64,000 nt of DNA from Candidatus Tisiphia endosymbiont of Dioctria linearis (GTDB lineage Bacteria; Pseudomonadota; Alphaproteobacteria; Rickettsiales; Rickettsiaceae), in the NCBI RefSeq assembly GCF_964026545.1, contig NZ_OZ032156.1:1178001-1242000 (forward strand). The letters run 5' to 3'. Of the stretch, positions 53,930-63,521 are shown piece after piece. The notes beneath the pieces are model-generated. The model ran no database searches and had not been told where the DNA came from. It worked only from the letters and a program-made list of their open reading frames with translations. The stretch's first letter is position 1. The number at the start of each line of letters is the position of its first letter. Both the position numbers and the translations under genes were made by a program.

Positions 53930-56245
53930 TTAAAAATGCGTAGAAAACTTTAGATGGAAAGTTTGCTTATCATCATAAGGTTTCTTCTTAATTGGCCAAG
54001 CCCAGTCCATTCTGATAGGGGCAAGGCGAGTGACCCATATAAAACCTACCCCAACAGAAGCACGAAGCGATCTATCATTATAAAAACTATTAGCTCTATA
54101 AGCACTTTTAGAATTTAGTCCTACACCCCACAGACTACCAACATCCATAAAAACAGCACCAGTTACATTAAAATCTTCTGGTAAACCAGTTGGGAAGTTA
54201 AGTTCTGTTGAAACGGTATAATATTTTTCTCCACCAAGTCCTTCATTTGTTGCTTTTTCTCTAGGACCTATTCCACTGGGAGCAAATCCTCTAAGGCTAT
54301 AATCACCCAAATTAAAGCGATCAGAAATTCTGACAGTTTTTCCTCCTATGCCCCTAATATCACCAACACTACTTGAAAGTTTTACAGTGAGTTTATTATT
54401 AATAAAAGATTTAAAATACTTACCGTCTAGTTCATGTTTTAAATATCTGTTATTTCCCCCAACACCAGCAAATTCTTGGGTACCGCTGATAATGTAACCA
54501 TTTTTAGGAACAATCCTACTATCAAGTTGATCATAAGTGATAGTATGCCCAATGGCAGATGTTACGAATTTTCCCATTTGTTCATTTAAGAATATAGAAC
54601 CCGAATTGCCTGGAGAGCTTAATATTTCTCTTTTAATAGTATGGTCAATTTCATGACTTAAATCTTCTGCAATATCATAACCAAGAGAGGTTTTGAGTCC
54701 TATAGATTTTAACGTATAATTTTGATCTCCTTGTGAAAGAAATGAAGTGCCTCGACCACTATGATTCTTGAAAGCATTGAAACCTAGTGATAAGTCTTTA
54801 TCGAGAAAATGAGGTTCAGTTATGCCGCCGTAGTAACTAATACTTTTCTTTCCTACTTGTACTCCAGCATTTAACAATTTCCCGGTACCAATTAAGTTGC
54901 GTTCTAAGAATGATACACGTCCGAATAATCCACCTGCTGTGTTATAGCCAGCATCAAAACTAATTGATGATGTTGATTTTTCCTCAACATCAATATTAAT
55001 ATCATATTTGTCTTTTCGTGTAGTTGGTGTGATGCTAATAAATATTTTTTCGAAATAATCTAAATTACGTAAATTTCGATCACCTTTCTCGATATAAGAA
55101 CGATTAAATATATCCCCTTCAGAAATCTTAAATTCTCGCCTAATAACTTTATCTTCAGTTTTGAGATTATTAGTAATATTAATTTGATTAATATACACTT
55201 TATCTGCCTTATCTATAACAAATTTAACGTCAACCGTATAATCCGGATTTTTGCTGCTTGTATCAGGGTAAACACTAATTCCTGGATAACCTTGACTGGC
55301 AAAATATGCAGTTAGTTTATTGGTTATTTTATTTAAACGATTAATATTGAATGTTTCGCCGGAGGTAACATTAATATATTTTTTAATTTCATTTAGATCA
55401 ATGTTAGGTAATTTATTGTCAATAGTAATATTGCCAAAATTATATTTTGCTCCCTCTTCAATGGAGTAAGTAATGGTAAAATATTCCTTGGTTGGATTCA
55501 GTTCTGCTGTAACAGAAATAACGCGAAAATCGGCAAATCCTACTGATTGATAAAATTCCTTTAGTAATTCTTTATCATACTCCAAACGGTCTGGATCGTA
55601 GGTATCATTAGTTTCTAAAAAACTAAACCATTTCGATTGTTTGGTTAGGATAACAGATTGCAGTTCATTAGTACGATAATTATTATTTCCTTGGAAATAA
55701 ATTTGTTTAACTGTTGTTTTAGGTCCTTCTGCAATATCAAAAGTAACTCTTACTCGATCATTCTCAAGCTTTTCGATTTGTGGGGTGACAGTTGTCGAAT
55801 AACGACCGGAACGTTTGTACATCTCCTTAATCTTTTCGACATCCAGTTGGATTTTAGCCCGACTCATTGATTCGCCAGACATGGTAATTGTTTCCTTCGA
55901 TAATACAGAGGTTTTGAGTTTAGAATTACCTTTGAATATTACCTTAGCAATAAAAGGAGTTTCTGAGACAGTAACTATTAAATTGCCACCACTTACTAGT
56001 CTAATAGTTATATTCTCAAATAAAGATGTTGCGTAAAGATTTTTGATTGCCTCATTTTCTCTTGACGAACTATATTCTTCTCCAACTCGAAGTTTTAAGT
56101 AATTTTCAATAGTTGAGGTTTCAATCCTTTTGTTACCTTGAATAGTTATTTTTTTAACATACTCAGCTGATAAAGCGGAGATATTATATAAAATAGTTGT
56201 TGCCAAAATAGCTAGTTTAATAGTTGATTTGACGTTTGTTTTCAC
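53930..56245 (-). CDS. bamA: Outer-membrane protein assembly factor BamA
   Basis: The 771-residue protein has a signal peptide (residues 1-27), five POTRA domains (to about residue 425; for example VKKITIQGNKRIETSTIENY and VRVTFDIAEGPKTTVKQIYF) and a 16-strand barrel with the lid-loop signature in the C-terminal part (DRFNLGDYSLRGFAPSGIGPRE, the RGF motif), ending FHLKFSTHF with a terminal Phe. It inserts beta-barrel proteins into the outer membrane. The rseP-bamA-skp order is standard for proteobacteria. Confidence 0.96.
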   Translation of the reverse strand: MKTNVKSTIKLAILATTILYNISALSAEYVKKITIQGNKRIETSTIENYLKLRVGEEYSSSRENEAIKNLYATSLFENITIRLVSGGNLIVTVSETPFIAKVIFKGNSKLKTSVLSKETITMSGESMSRAKIQLDVEKIKEMYKRSGRYSTTVTPQIEKLENDRVRVTFDIAEGPKTTVKQIYFQGNNNYRTNELQSVILTKQSKWFSFLETNDTYDPDRLEYDKELLKEFYQSVGFADFRVISVTAELNPTKEYFTITYSIEEGAKYNFGNITIDNKLPNIDLNEIKKYINVTSGETFNINRLNKITNKLTAYFASQGYPGISVYPDTSSKNPDYTVDVKFVIDKADKVYINQINITNNLKTEDKVIRREFKISEGDIFNRSYIEKGDRNLRNLDYFEKIFISITPTTRKDKYDINIDVEEKSTSSISFDAGYNTAGGLFGRVSFLERNLIGTGKLLNAGVQVGKKSISYYGGITEPHFLDKDLSLGFNAFKNHSGRGTSFLSQGDQNYTLKSIGLKTSLGYDIAEDLSHEIDHTIKREILSSPGNSGSIFLNEQMGKFVTSAIGHTITYDQLDSRIVPKNGYIISGTQEFAGVGGNNRYLKHELDGKYFKSFINNKLTVKLSSSVGDIRGIGGKTVRISDRFNLGDYSLRGFAPSGIGPREKATNEGLGGEKYYTVSTELNFPTGLPEDFNVTGAVFMDVGSLWGVGLNSKSAYRANSFYNDRSLRASVGVGFIWVTRLAPIRMDWAWPIKKKPYDDKQTFHLKFSTHF

Positions 56246-56275
56246 AAGAACCTTCTTTAATAAATATTTTGATTT

Positions 56276-56421
56276 TATAGCTAACTCGATTAGTTATTTA
56301 GTATTGGCGTCATTGCGAGAAGCCGCTTTACGGCAACGAAGCAATCAATGGATTGCTTCGTCGGCTAATGCCTCCTCGCAATGACTCCTGGGATGTCTAA
56401 AACTTATTCGGGTTAACTTAA
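56276..56421. repeat. Family G shell with a compact family B inside
   Basis: The outer arms are TATAGCTAACTCGATTAG and, at the other end, TTATTCGGGTTAACTTAAT. Inside, GCGTCATTGCGAGAAGCCGC ... CCTCCTCGCAATGAC (56308-56385) is one of the tightest family B copies: its inner arms AAGCAATC and GATTGCTT are separated by only AATG. It fills the rseP-bamA spacer. Confidence 0.75.
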
Positions 56422-57645
56422 TCATTTAAAAACTAAGTTTTTTATATCATTTGACAGAGAAATTACAATAAGAAAAATAATTATCCCTATACCTAATCTT
56501 AGTATAACATTTTTTATTGCCCCACTAAGTGTTTTACCAAAAATTATTTGATATATTATAAATGCTAAATGTCCACCATCCAGAACTGGAATTGGTAGCA
56601 AATTAAGTAAACCTAGATTAATTGATATCATGGCAACAAATAGGGCAAAGCTTGCTACTCCTTGTTCTAAAGATTTTTCTGATTCTTTGGCAATGGTAAT
56701 TGGTCCACCAATTTCATTTAATGATCTTGTCCCCATTAGCATTTGTCCAAAATGTCCTAAAATTAAATTTGAGATATAAATAACGTCTACAGATCCTTGA
56801 TAGATACTTTGAAAAATATTCATTTTAATATAAATAGGCTCATTTTTAGCAATAATTCCTATATAAGGTCTTTTTAGATTAGGATGATTATCTAGTTTTT
56901 TCTCTACCGGAATTATAGAAATATCTATAACCTCACCATTTCTGTCAACTAAAAGATGGAGAGGCTTGATTCCATTGGTTAATAGGTTGTTTTGTAAATC
57001 GACGATACTGTTAATTTTATTATTATTCACTATAATAATTTTATCGTCTTTTGCAAGTCCAGCTAGCTCTGCAGGGGAATTAGCTACCACTTCACCAATT
57101 ATTGGTGGTATCTCTATTTGACCGTGGGAAAAATAAATAGTTGTGAATATTAGAATGGCTAACAAGTAATTAGCTATAGGTCCAGCGGCTATAATTAAGA
57201 ATTGGGCATAGAGGGGCTTGCTAAGAAAGGCGTAATGTGCCGGATTCGGATGCTCTACTTCTGCTGGTAATTTGGACAATGATGCGGTACTCGAATCCTC
57301 ACGTACGCTAGAGTACGCTGCGGTTCGAGGTGAAGCGTCTCCTTCAAATTCCTCAGCATAAGCGAGTTTCCGAAGAGGTCTATTATTTTTACAAGATTTG
57401 GGTTTTTCAAATGTTGCAGAGTCAAATCCATAAATTTTAACGTAACCACCGAAGGGTATGGTGCAAATTTTCCATTTTACGCCATCTTTGTCTATTTTAG
57501 AGAATAGTTCCTTGCCAAAACCTATCGAGAACTCCTCAACCTTTACCCCAAACATTTTAGCTACGTAATAATGACCAAACTCATGAACAAATACTAATAG
57601 GCTGATGGTTAGAATAAATCCAAATATTGATAACATACAACTCAT
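56422..57645 (-). CDS. rseP: Site-2 zinc metalloprotease RseP, with a repeat-derived insert
   Basis: The protease motif HEFGH (21-25) in LVFVHEFGHYYVAKMFGVKV, the MRE loop FGGYVKIYG, one visible PDZ domain (about 180-260) and the C-terminal LLNLLPIPVLDGGHLAFI motif define a site-2 protease. It cleaves membrane-bound regulators and leftover signal peptides. Residues about 89-130 (RPLRKLAYAEEFEGDASPRT, then SSVREDSSTASLSKLPAEV) are unlike any RseP and are encoded by a family D palindromic element in frame. The rest is intact, so the protein probably tolerates the insert. A second ATG at 57636 is an alternative start. Confidence 0.92.
   Translation of the reverse strand: MSCMLSIFGFILTISLLVFVHEFGHYYVAKMFGVKVEEFSIGFGKELFSKIDKDGVKWKICTIPFGGYVKIYGFDSATFEKPKSCKNNRPLRKLAYAEEFEGDASPRTAAYSSVREDSSTASLSKLPAEVEHPNPAHYAFLSKPLYAQFLIIAAGPIANYLLAILIFTTIYFSHGQIEIPPIIGEVVANSPAELAGLAKDDKIIIVNNNKINSIVDLQNNLLTNGIKPLHLLVDRNGEVIDISIIPVEKKLDNHPNLKRPYIGIIAKNEPIYIKMNIFQSIYQGSVDVIYISNLILGHFGQMLMGTRSLNEIGGPITIAKESEKSLEQGVASFALFVAMISINLGLLNLLPIPVLDGGHLAFIIYQIIFGKTLSGAIKNVILRLGIGIIIFLIVISLSNDIKNLVFK
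57249..57383. repeat. Family D palindromic element inside rseP coding sequence
   Basis: CTGCTGGTAATTTGGACAAT, CTCACGTACGCTAGAGTACG and GGTGAAGCGTCTCCTTCAAA match the intergenic family D copy at 60586-60730. The element keeps the rseP frame open across about 135 bases. This is the behaviour described for Rickettsia palindromic elements. Confidence 0.85.
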
Positions 57646-57689
57646 TATTTTTTTAAGAGGTTTACTAAGTTATACTTTTTTGCTATAGC

Positions 57690-57938
57690 TATAGTCAATT
57701 GATGAGAAGTTGGGAACGTTGTCACTCATAAGCGTCAGTTTAAGAAAACAATAATTGAGAAACCGTCATTGCGAGGAGACCTTAAGGTCGACGAAGCAAT
57801 CCACAAAAGTTATTAGAAATGGATTGCCACGCCACCTACGGTGGCTTGCAATGACTTTATTTTCTTAAACTGATGCCTATGCGTTGTCACTCGTCGCTCC
57901 ATCGTTCCTAGCCCCAAATTCTCCTGAATTGATTATAA
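57690..57938. repeat. Three-level nested palindrome: A around an unnamed element around B
   Basis: The family A arms are TATAGTCAATTGATGAGAAG and CAAATTCTCCTGAATTGATTATA. Within them is an element with arms AAGCGTCAGTTTAAGAAAA and TTTTCTTAAACTGATGCCTA. Within that is a family B copy (57765-57855, GTCATTGCGAGGAG ... TTGCAATGAC). It fills the rseP-nusB spacer (57646-57961), which holds no gene. Confidence 0.85.
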
Positions 57939-57961
57939 TGTAGCAAATAATTGAAAATTTT

Positions 57962-58483
57962 ATGACCTCAGCCAAAATTAACACCAAAACGATAGCACGC
58001 ATTGCTGCGGTACAAGCAATTTATCAGTATAAACCGGAAGATCCTAAGCACAACATAGAAAAAATCATACAGCAAATTATTCAATTCTATCAAGATGAGA
58101 GAGCGGCTAATAGTTTAACAACCAATCTAACAGCTAGTTTAAATAAACCAATAAAAGTAAAATTAAGTATAAGCCATTTTGAATTGTTAGTAAAGTCTGT
58201 AGTTATAAATCTACCTCAAATTGATAAGATGATATCAAGGCATTTAACAGCTGAATGGCAAATTACTAGCTTACCTGTTCTGCTTCTTGCTCTTCTGCGT
58301 GTGGCAATCTGTGAATTACAATTTTTTCCAAATGTACCGAATAAAGTGGTAATTAATGAATTCACCGACATTACAAATGATATGTTGAGTGAGGGCGAGG
58401 TTGGTTTTGTTAATTCTGTATTGGATAGAATTGCTAAAATATCTAGCGAAAATTTTGAAGAGATTGCCGATCATGACATCTAA
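57962..58483 (+). CDS. nusB: Transcription antitermination factor NusB
   Basis: The 173-residue helical protein has [13 protein letters not shown] at the N-terminus, [15 protein letters not shown] in the middle, and [37 protein letters not shown] and [12 protein letters not shown], the NusB fold. It binds boxA RNA with NusE for rRNA antitermination. It is about 30 residues longer than E. coli NusB. It overlaps rlmE by eleven bases, so the two are translationally coupled. Confidence 0.93.
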   Translation: MTSAKINTKTIARIAAVQAIYQYKPEDPKHNIEKIIQQIIQFYQDERAANSLTTNLTASLNKPIKVKLSISHFELLVKSVVINLPQIDKMISRHLTAEWQITSLPVLLLALLRVAICELQFFPNVPNKVVINEFTDITNDMLSEGEVGFVNSVLDRIAKISSENFEEIADHDI

Positions 58484-59165
58484 CATATTAGGTTTTAGAG
58501 GTAAATTTGTTGCCGTTAAAACTGCAAAAAGGCGAAAAACTTCATCAAAAGAGTGGCTTGCACGCCAATTAAATGATCCTTACGTTGCTAAAGCCAAGCT
58601 TGATGGTTACAGATCCAGGTCAGCTTATAAGTTGCTGGAAATTCATGAGAAATTTAATTTGTTAAAACCAGGGATGAAATTAGTTGATTTAGGGGCTGCC
58701 CCAGGGGGATGGAGCCAGGTTGCTGCCAAAATTATTAAATCTGATGAATCTGCTAGTAATAATAGTATGATAATTGCCGTTGATTTGCTTGAGATTGAGC
58801 CAATCATTGATGTAGATTGTTTGCAAAAAGACTTTTATGCTGAAGATACTGAAGAGACTATTATAAAAATGCTAAATGGCAGTGCTGATATTGTAATGAG
58901 CGATATGGCTGCGAACACGACTGGTCATGCGAAAACTGATCATATTCGGACTCTTGACTTATGTGTGCATGCGATTGACTTTGCTTTAAAAATTTTAAAG
59001 CCGGGAGGGCATTTTATTGCTAAAATTTTTCGAGGTGGTACAGAAAATAGTGCCTTGAACAGAATTAAACTTAATTTTCATAAGGTTAAGCATTTTAAAC
59101 CATCTTCTAGCCGGAAAGAGTCAGTAGAGATTTATTTAATCGCTCTAAGTAGGAAATCTGTATAA
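58473..59165 (+). CDS. rlmE: 23S rRNA 2'-O-methyltransferase RlmE (FtsJ)
   Basis: The 230-residue protein has an FtsJ core: [17 protein letters not shown] with the first catalytic Lys, SAM motif [15 protein letters not shown], catalytic Asp in [13 protein letters not shown], and [12 protein letters not shown] with the second Lys. It methylates U2552 of 23S rRNA. I choose the ATG at 58473 ([12 protein letters not shown]), since homologues start here and the longer reading from 58389 lies entirely in nusB. It converges with and overlaps the MFS gene by 21 bases at the 3' end. Confidence 0.95.
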   Translation: MTSNILGFRGKFVAVKTAKRRKTSSKEWLARQLNDPYVAKAKLDGYRSRSAYKLLEIHEKFNLLKPGMKLVDLGAAPGGWSQVAAKIIKSDESASNNSMIIAVDLLEIEPIIDVDCLQKDFYAEDTEETIIKMLNGSADIVMSDMAANTTGHAKTDHIRTLDLCVHAIDFALKILKPGGHFIAKIFRGGTENSALNRIKLNFHKVKHFKPSSSRKESVEIYLIALSRKSV

Positions 59166-60302
59166 TTTTCGTTTAAAAAAGTACCAAGAATAATAAAGTA
59201 CAAAAGTCCCAACAACAGTATATGTAGAAAATAGAAAACCTTGTCCATCATAAAGTCCATGGGCTATATAAGAAGATAAAGATCCAGAATAAATACCAAT
59301 AGCACACATAGTGAAATATATTGCCAGTGCGGTTCTCAAATCTTGGGCTTCAAATTTACCGGATAATATTAATATATTACAAATAAAAATAGCACATAAA
59401 CATACACTAATTGTAGAAAGGAGATAGATGTTGCCTATTAAAGTGACCCCATAGTGGGGTAAAAGAATAAAGCTGGCTAAGAGGATAATCATCAGTATTA
59501 AGTTAGCAAGATATTTGTTGATTATTTTTAATGATAGCACAACAGGTGATATCATTAAAAATATGCTTATAAGAGTATAATGAGTAATAGTATCTATCTT
59601 TGATACAGGGAAGTTTTTCTCTAAAGCAAATTCTTCATAATACCATAATATATCAAAAGTAATGTAAGATACCATAAAGCCTGTTAGGATCTGTAATTCT
59701 ATATTCTCAATTAAGAATGAAAATCTAGAAACTAAAGTTGTATTTTTGTTAATATTCTCTCTTTGTAAGCAAGTTATAATAATGAAACTATAAAGTAATG
59801 TACATAATAATAACCCATTTATAGCTGATTCTAGAAATTCGGCTAGTAAATCGACAGTAAACTGTCCAGCTATCCATAACCAAGAAAAGATAATAAGAGC
59901 AAAATATTTATAGTATTTATAGTTATTGGTTAACTCCACTATTTTGATGATAGTTGTGGTTATGTAAGTGTAGTAGGCAGATGCCATTACAATAAAATTG
60001 ATCTTAAGGAGGGTGTAATCATTAATCATAAGTAGGTTTAATATACCTATGATAAGTAAGACTAAACTAACAATAGTAGTTTTGTTATCACTGATTTTAT
60101 TAATTAAGGGAGTTAAGAATAAACCAGCTATTATATAACCTAACATTTCGATTGATTCGATATGGTCTAGTTGCTCTCCAGATAAGCCTTTACTTACTAG
60201 AAAAGCTGGTATTACTAGTACATTGATGTAAGTAATACATGCAAAAAGAAATACACTAACAAACAATAGCAAAGCTGTTTTTAAATGATTATTTTTGGTC
60301 AT
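59145..60302 (-). CDS. MFS transporter, rickettsial type
   Basis: The 385-residue protein has about eleven to twelve hydrophobic helices with the MFS-like loop [15 protein letters not shown] between helices 2 and 3 (a variant of the G-x-L-x-D-R-x-G-R-R motif), and a second half starting near [19 protein letters not shown]. Its N-terminal [23 protein letters not shown] and its divergence from named transporters leave the substrate unknown. Its tail overlaps rlmE. The upstream spacer is 541 bases and contains a family D repeat. Confidence 0.75.
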   Translation of the reverse strand: MTKNNHLKTALLLFVSVFLFACITYINVLVIPAFLVSKGLSGEQLDHIESIEMLGYIIAGLFLTPLINKISDNKTTIVSLVLLIIGILNLLMINDYTLLKINFIVMASAYYTYITTTIIKIVELTNNYKYYKYFALIIFSWLWIAGQFTVDLLAEFLESAINGLLLCTLLYSFIIITCLQRENINKNTTLVSRFSFLIENIELQILTGFMVSYITFDILWYYEEFALEKNFPVSKIDTITHYTLISIFLMISPVVLSLKIINKYLANLILMIILLASFILLPHYGVTLIGNIYLLSTISVCLCAIFICNILILSGKFEAQDLRTALAIYFTMCAIGIYSGSLSSYIAHGLYDGQGFLFSTYTVVGTFVLYYSWYFFKRKLYRFPT

Positions 60303-60585
60303 AAATAATTGTTTGCTAAACTAGATTACATCGTATATAAATTTTTAAATAGAGAGGCATTTAAAAAGTTTGTGTAACCAAGAGTACATTAGCTTATTCA
60401 TTAAAATTTGTCTAATTAATTTTATTATGACCATGAATAAAATTTAGATTTATAGAACAGCGAATTTGTATAAGTAGTTAAAAATTTCTAAGTTTTAGTT
60501 ATTTTTGTCAAGCCATGTTAAGTAAAGATTTCTTTAGTTATTTGTTAGGTTAGGTTAGTGTACTTAAATATAAATGTTTTTTCAA

Positions 60586-60730
60586 TAGACCTCTTTCAAA
60601 ACTCGCTTTTGTTGGTAATTTGTGCGTGATACCGGTACTATGCTCCTCACGTACATTTGAGTACGCTGCGGTTCTAGGTGAAGTGTCTCCTACAAATTCC
60701 TCAGCACAAACGAGTTTTGAAAGAGGTCTA
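60586..60730. repeat. Palindromic repeat family D, full reference copy
   Basis: TAGACCTCTTTCAAAACTCG at the left end and CGAGTTTTGAAAGAGGTCTA at the right end are perfect inverted repeats of 20 bases. The middle contains GCTCCTCACGTACATTTGAG and GGTTCTAGGTGAAGTGTCTC. It is 145 bp, the best copy of the family whose relative lies inside rseP. The rest of 60303-60843 is AT-rich with no gene; the rne promoter should be in 60731-60843. Confidence 0.87.
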
Positions 60731-60843
60731 ATTTAAAACTTAATATTAAATTTAAAATATTGTAATAATAAATAGATATTTTTTAATATTGCTAGGTTTA
60801 CAAATTATTTGAGTATACCTAAAAATTTACGAGTAAAAAATTA

Positions 60844-62979
60844 ATGAGTAAAAAAATTATAGTTGATGCTAACTTTCCTAATGAAACAAGGGTGGTTTTA
60901 CTAAATCATAATAACAATATCGAGGATATTGAATATGAAACGACCATAAAACAACAAAATAAGGGTAATATATATCTTGCAAAAGTTATAAGGGTTGAGC
61001 CAGCCCTGCAGGCTGCCTTTATAGATTATGGTCCTGACAAGAGCGGATTCTTACCTTTCACTGAAATTCATCCATATTATTATAATATACCAGCATCTGA
61101 CCTTAAATCTTTGCCTTCTATAAATAAGTTACAAGAAATTTCTCTTTCAGATATTACCCAAGATGATCTTGTAGAATTGGAGGCAAAGAGAGATTATAAT
61201 CTGATAATAGATAGTGAAGAAATTGATTTAAATGCTATAGAAAGATTGGTGGACGAAAAAATTCAGGTAGAATTTAATTTAGATGTTTTAGATAATGATA
61301 TTGAAACAATAACTGTAGAAAAAAGTGATAAAGAGGAAGAGGATAAACAAAAGCAATATAAAATTCAAGAAGTAATAAAAAAAGGTCAGGTTCTGCTTGT
61401 GCAAGTTACCAAGGAGGAAAGAGGTAATAAAGGGGCGTCGTTTACTACATTTATGTCTCTTGCTGGGAAATATTGCGTTTTAATGCCTAATACTCCTTTG
61501 CAGAATGGTGTATCGCGTAAGATATCCAATGCTGATGAACGAAAAAGGCTTAAGAATATTGTTGCTAAAATAACTTCAGGTAATAGTAGTAATGCGTCAA
61601 GCATCATAATTCGCACTGCTGGTGCTGGTTGTACTACTTTAGAGGTAAAAAGAGATTATGATTATTTAGTAAGATTATGGAATAAAATTAGAGAGAGTAC
61701 CCTTAAATCTATAGCCCCGTGTTTTATACATGAAGAAGATGGGCTGATTCAAAAGGTCATTCGGGATATGTGTGATCATACTGTTAAAGAGTTGATAATA
61801 CAAGGTAGTGATGCCTATCAAAATGCTGTAAAATTCATGAAGGATATATTACCTACCGATATTGGTAAGCTTAAAGAATACAAAAATAAAGTACCAATTT
61901 TTACAAAATTTGTTGTTGAAGAGCAGCTATCTAAGCTATATCAACCTGTTTTTGCTTTACCTTCTGGTGGGTATATAGTAATAAACCCAACAGAAGCACT
62001 TATTTCAATTGATGTTAATTCAGGAAAAGCAACTTCTGAAAGAAATATTGAAGAAACGGCATTAAAGACCAACTTGGAAGCTGCCAGAGAAATTGCTCGG
62101 CAGATTAAATTAAGAGATTTATCAGGCTTAGTAGTTATTGATTTTATCGATATGTATGATGCTAGAAATCGTAGAATTATTGAGAGATCTTTTAAGGAAT
62201 TTCTAAGTCGAGATCGGGCAAGAATTCAAACTGCTAATATTAGCCAATTTGGTTTGCTTGAGATGTCTCGGCAAAGATTAAGACCATCATTTTTGGAATT
62301 GAATTCATCGATTTGTTCATATTGTAATGGCAAAGGGCTTGTTAGAGCAGATGAGTCAAATGCTATGTTAATTTTACGTACGATAGAGAATGAAATTTTT
62401 AATGAAAATATCGATCTAGTAAATGTTTTTGCTAATATTCATTCAGTCGTCTATTTACTGAATAATAAGCGTTCAGAAATATCTCTAATTGAAGAAAAAT
62501 ATAATTTAAAGTTAAGATTTCACGTTGATCCATCTGCCACTTCTGATAATTATTCAATTGAAAAAATAAAATTGCCAAAAAAATCTAGCCATGCTGGGGC
62601 TACTAGTAAACCATTAATTCAAAATCAGTCCTCTAATTATCAAGAAGAAAAGAATAATAAAGACTCTTCTCATCCTAATAAGAAGAAGCAAAAATGGAAA
62701 ACATCTGATAAGTTAGAAACTAGCAGTGAATTAAATAAAAATGTAGAAGTAACAATTGATAAGGAGGAAGTTAATTCTAGTCAAGAAACTGATAAGGCAT
62801 TAGTGGTAACTGAGTTGGACAATGAAAATGTTGTTGATACCATTAAGTCAAATCGTAAATATATTGATAAGAAATCAAGTTATACTCGTCCCCCTAGAGG
62901 GCGTAACTATAATAAAAACAAAGTGGCTGATAATGGGCAATCTCAGGAATTAGCTAAACAGGAGGGGGGTAATAGTTGA
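60844..62979 (+). CDS. rne: Ribonuclease E/G
   Basis: The 711-residue protein starts with an S1 domain (GNIYLAKVIRVEPALQAAFI, DYGPDKSGFLPFTEI) that is interrupted by an acidic insert of about 90 residues, common in alphaproteobacterial RNase E. The catalytic magnesium ligands are Asp390 (ISIDVNSGKAT) and Asp433 (VVIDFIDMYD), 43 residues apart as in E. coli. The zinc-link is CSYC (491-494). The C-terminal about 140 residues are disordered and basic, a candidate degradosome scaffold. It overlaps lptE by four bases. Confidence 0.95.
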   Translation: MSKKIIVDANFPNETRVVLLNHNNNIEDIEYETTIKQQNKGNIYLAKVIRVEPALQAAFIDYGPDKSGFLPFTEIHPYYYNIPASDLKSLPSINKLQEISLSDITQDDLVELEAKRDYNLIIDSEEIDLNAIERLVDEKIQVEFNLDVLDNDIETITVEKSDKEEEDKQKQYKIQEVIKKGQVLLVQVTKEERGNKGASFTTFMSLAGKYCVLMPNTPLQNGVSRKISNADERKRLKNIVAKITSGNSSNASSIIIRTAGAGCTTLEVKRDYDYLVRLWNKIRESTLKSIAPCFIHEEDGLIQKVIRDMCDHTVKELIIQGSDAYQNAVKFMKDILPTDIGKLKEYKNKVPIFTKFVVEEQLSKLYQPVFALPSGGYIVINPTEALISIDVNSGKATSERNIEETALKTNLEAAREIARQIKLRDLSGLVVIDFIDMYDARNRRIIERSFKEFLSRDRARIQTANISQFGLLEMSRQRLRPSFLELNSSICSYCNGKGLVRADESNAMLILRTIENEIFNENIDLVNVFANIHSVVYLLNNKRSEISLIEEKYNLKLRFHVDPSATSDNYSIEKIKLPKKSSHAGATSKPLIQNQSSNYQEEKNNKDSSHPNKKKQKWKTSDKLETSSELNKNVEVTIDKEEVNSSQETDKALVVTELDNENVVDTIKSNRKYIDKKSSYTRPPRGRNYNKNKVADNGQSQELAKQEGGNS

Positions 62980-63521
62980 TAAAGAGTAGCTTTAGTTTAT
63001 TAGTAATCGTCACTTACTTGTTTTTATGTACCTCTTGTAGTTTAAGACCTGTATATAGTAATAAATATAGTTTACAAGAATTAAGCCAATTAAGTGCTAT
63101 TGAAGTTGAGCCAATAGACTCTATTGCTGGGGCAGAATTTTGTTACTATTTGTCTAGTATTCTACCAAAATATACAACATCAACAATAAAGTATTTATTA
63201 AAGGTAAATTTTACTAACAAAATTTTACCGCTTATTATTCAAAAAAATTCTGATGTGTTAAGAGAAACAGTAAGCCAAACTATTCAATATAGGTTAGTTG
63301 ATATTGTGACTAATCAACATCTTACCTCAGGAACATTCCGTCATGTGACCTCTTATAGTACAGCTTCTTCACCTTATCATAGTTATGTAGATAATGATAA
63401 GGCATTGGAAGACCTTACAAAACAAGGAGCGAATGAGATACTGGAAAGATTAATTTTATATTTTAAACAAAACAGCATTAAGGATGAAGTTTTACCTATC
63501 ACAAATTATTCAGCTACTTGA
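62976..63521 (+). CDS. lptE: LPS-assembly lipoprotein LptE-like
   Basis: The 181-residue protein has a lipoprotein signal (SSFSLLVIVTYLFLCTSC; lipobox LCTSC with Cys21) followed by SLRPVYSNKYSLQELSQLSA and beta strands (IEVEPIDSIAGAEFCYYLSS, YLLKVNFTNKI, QYRLVDIVT) as in LptE/RlpB. LptE plugs the LptD barrel for LPS transport. It starts at a TTG that overlaps the rne stop, with the strong Shine-Dalgarno GGAGGGGGG 8 bases upstream. The rne-lptE-holA order and overlap suggest one operon; lptE beside holA is common in Proteobacteria. Confidence 0.82.
   Translation: MIKSSFSLLVIVTYLFLCTSCSLRPVYSNKYSLQELSQLSAIEVEPIDSIAGAEFCYYLSSILPKYTTSTIKYLLKVNFTNKILPLIIQKNSDVLRETVSQTIQYRLVDIVTNQHLTSGTFRHVTSYSTASSPYHSYVDNDKALEDLTKQGANEILERLILYFKQNSIKDEVLPITNYSAT

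Noticed and set aside
9095-57938. Clusters of short repeats considered as a CRISPR array.
   Set aside because: Copies are palindromic, of varying length, scattered between genes and nested; there is no regular repeat-spacer order and no cas gene.
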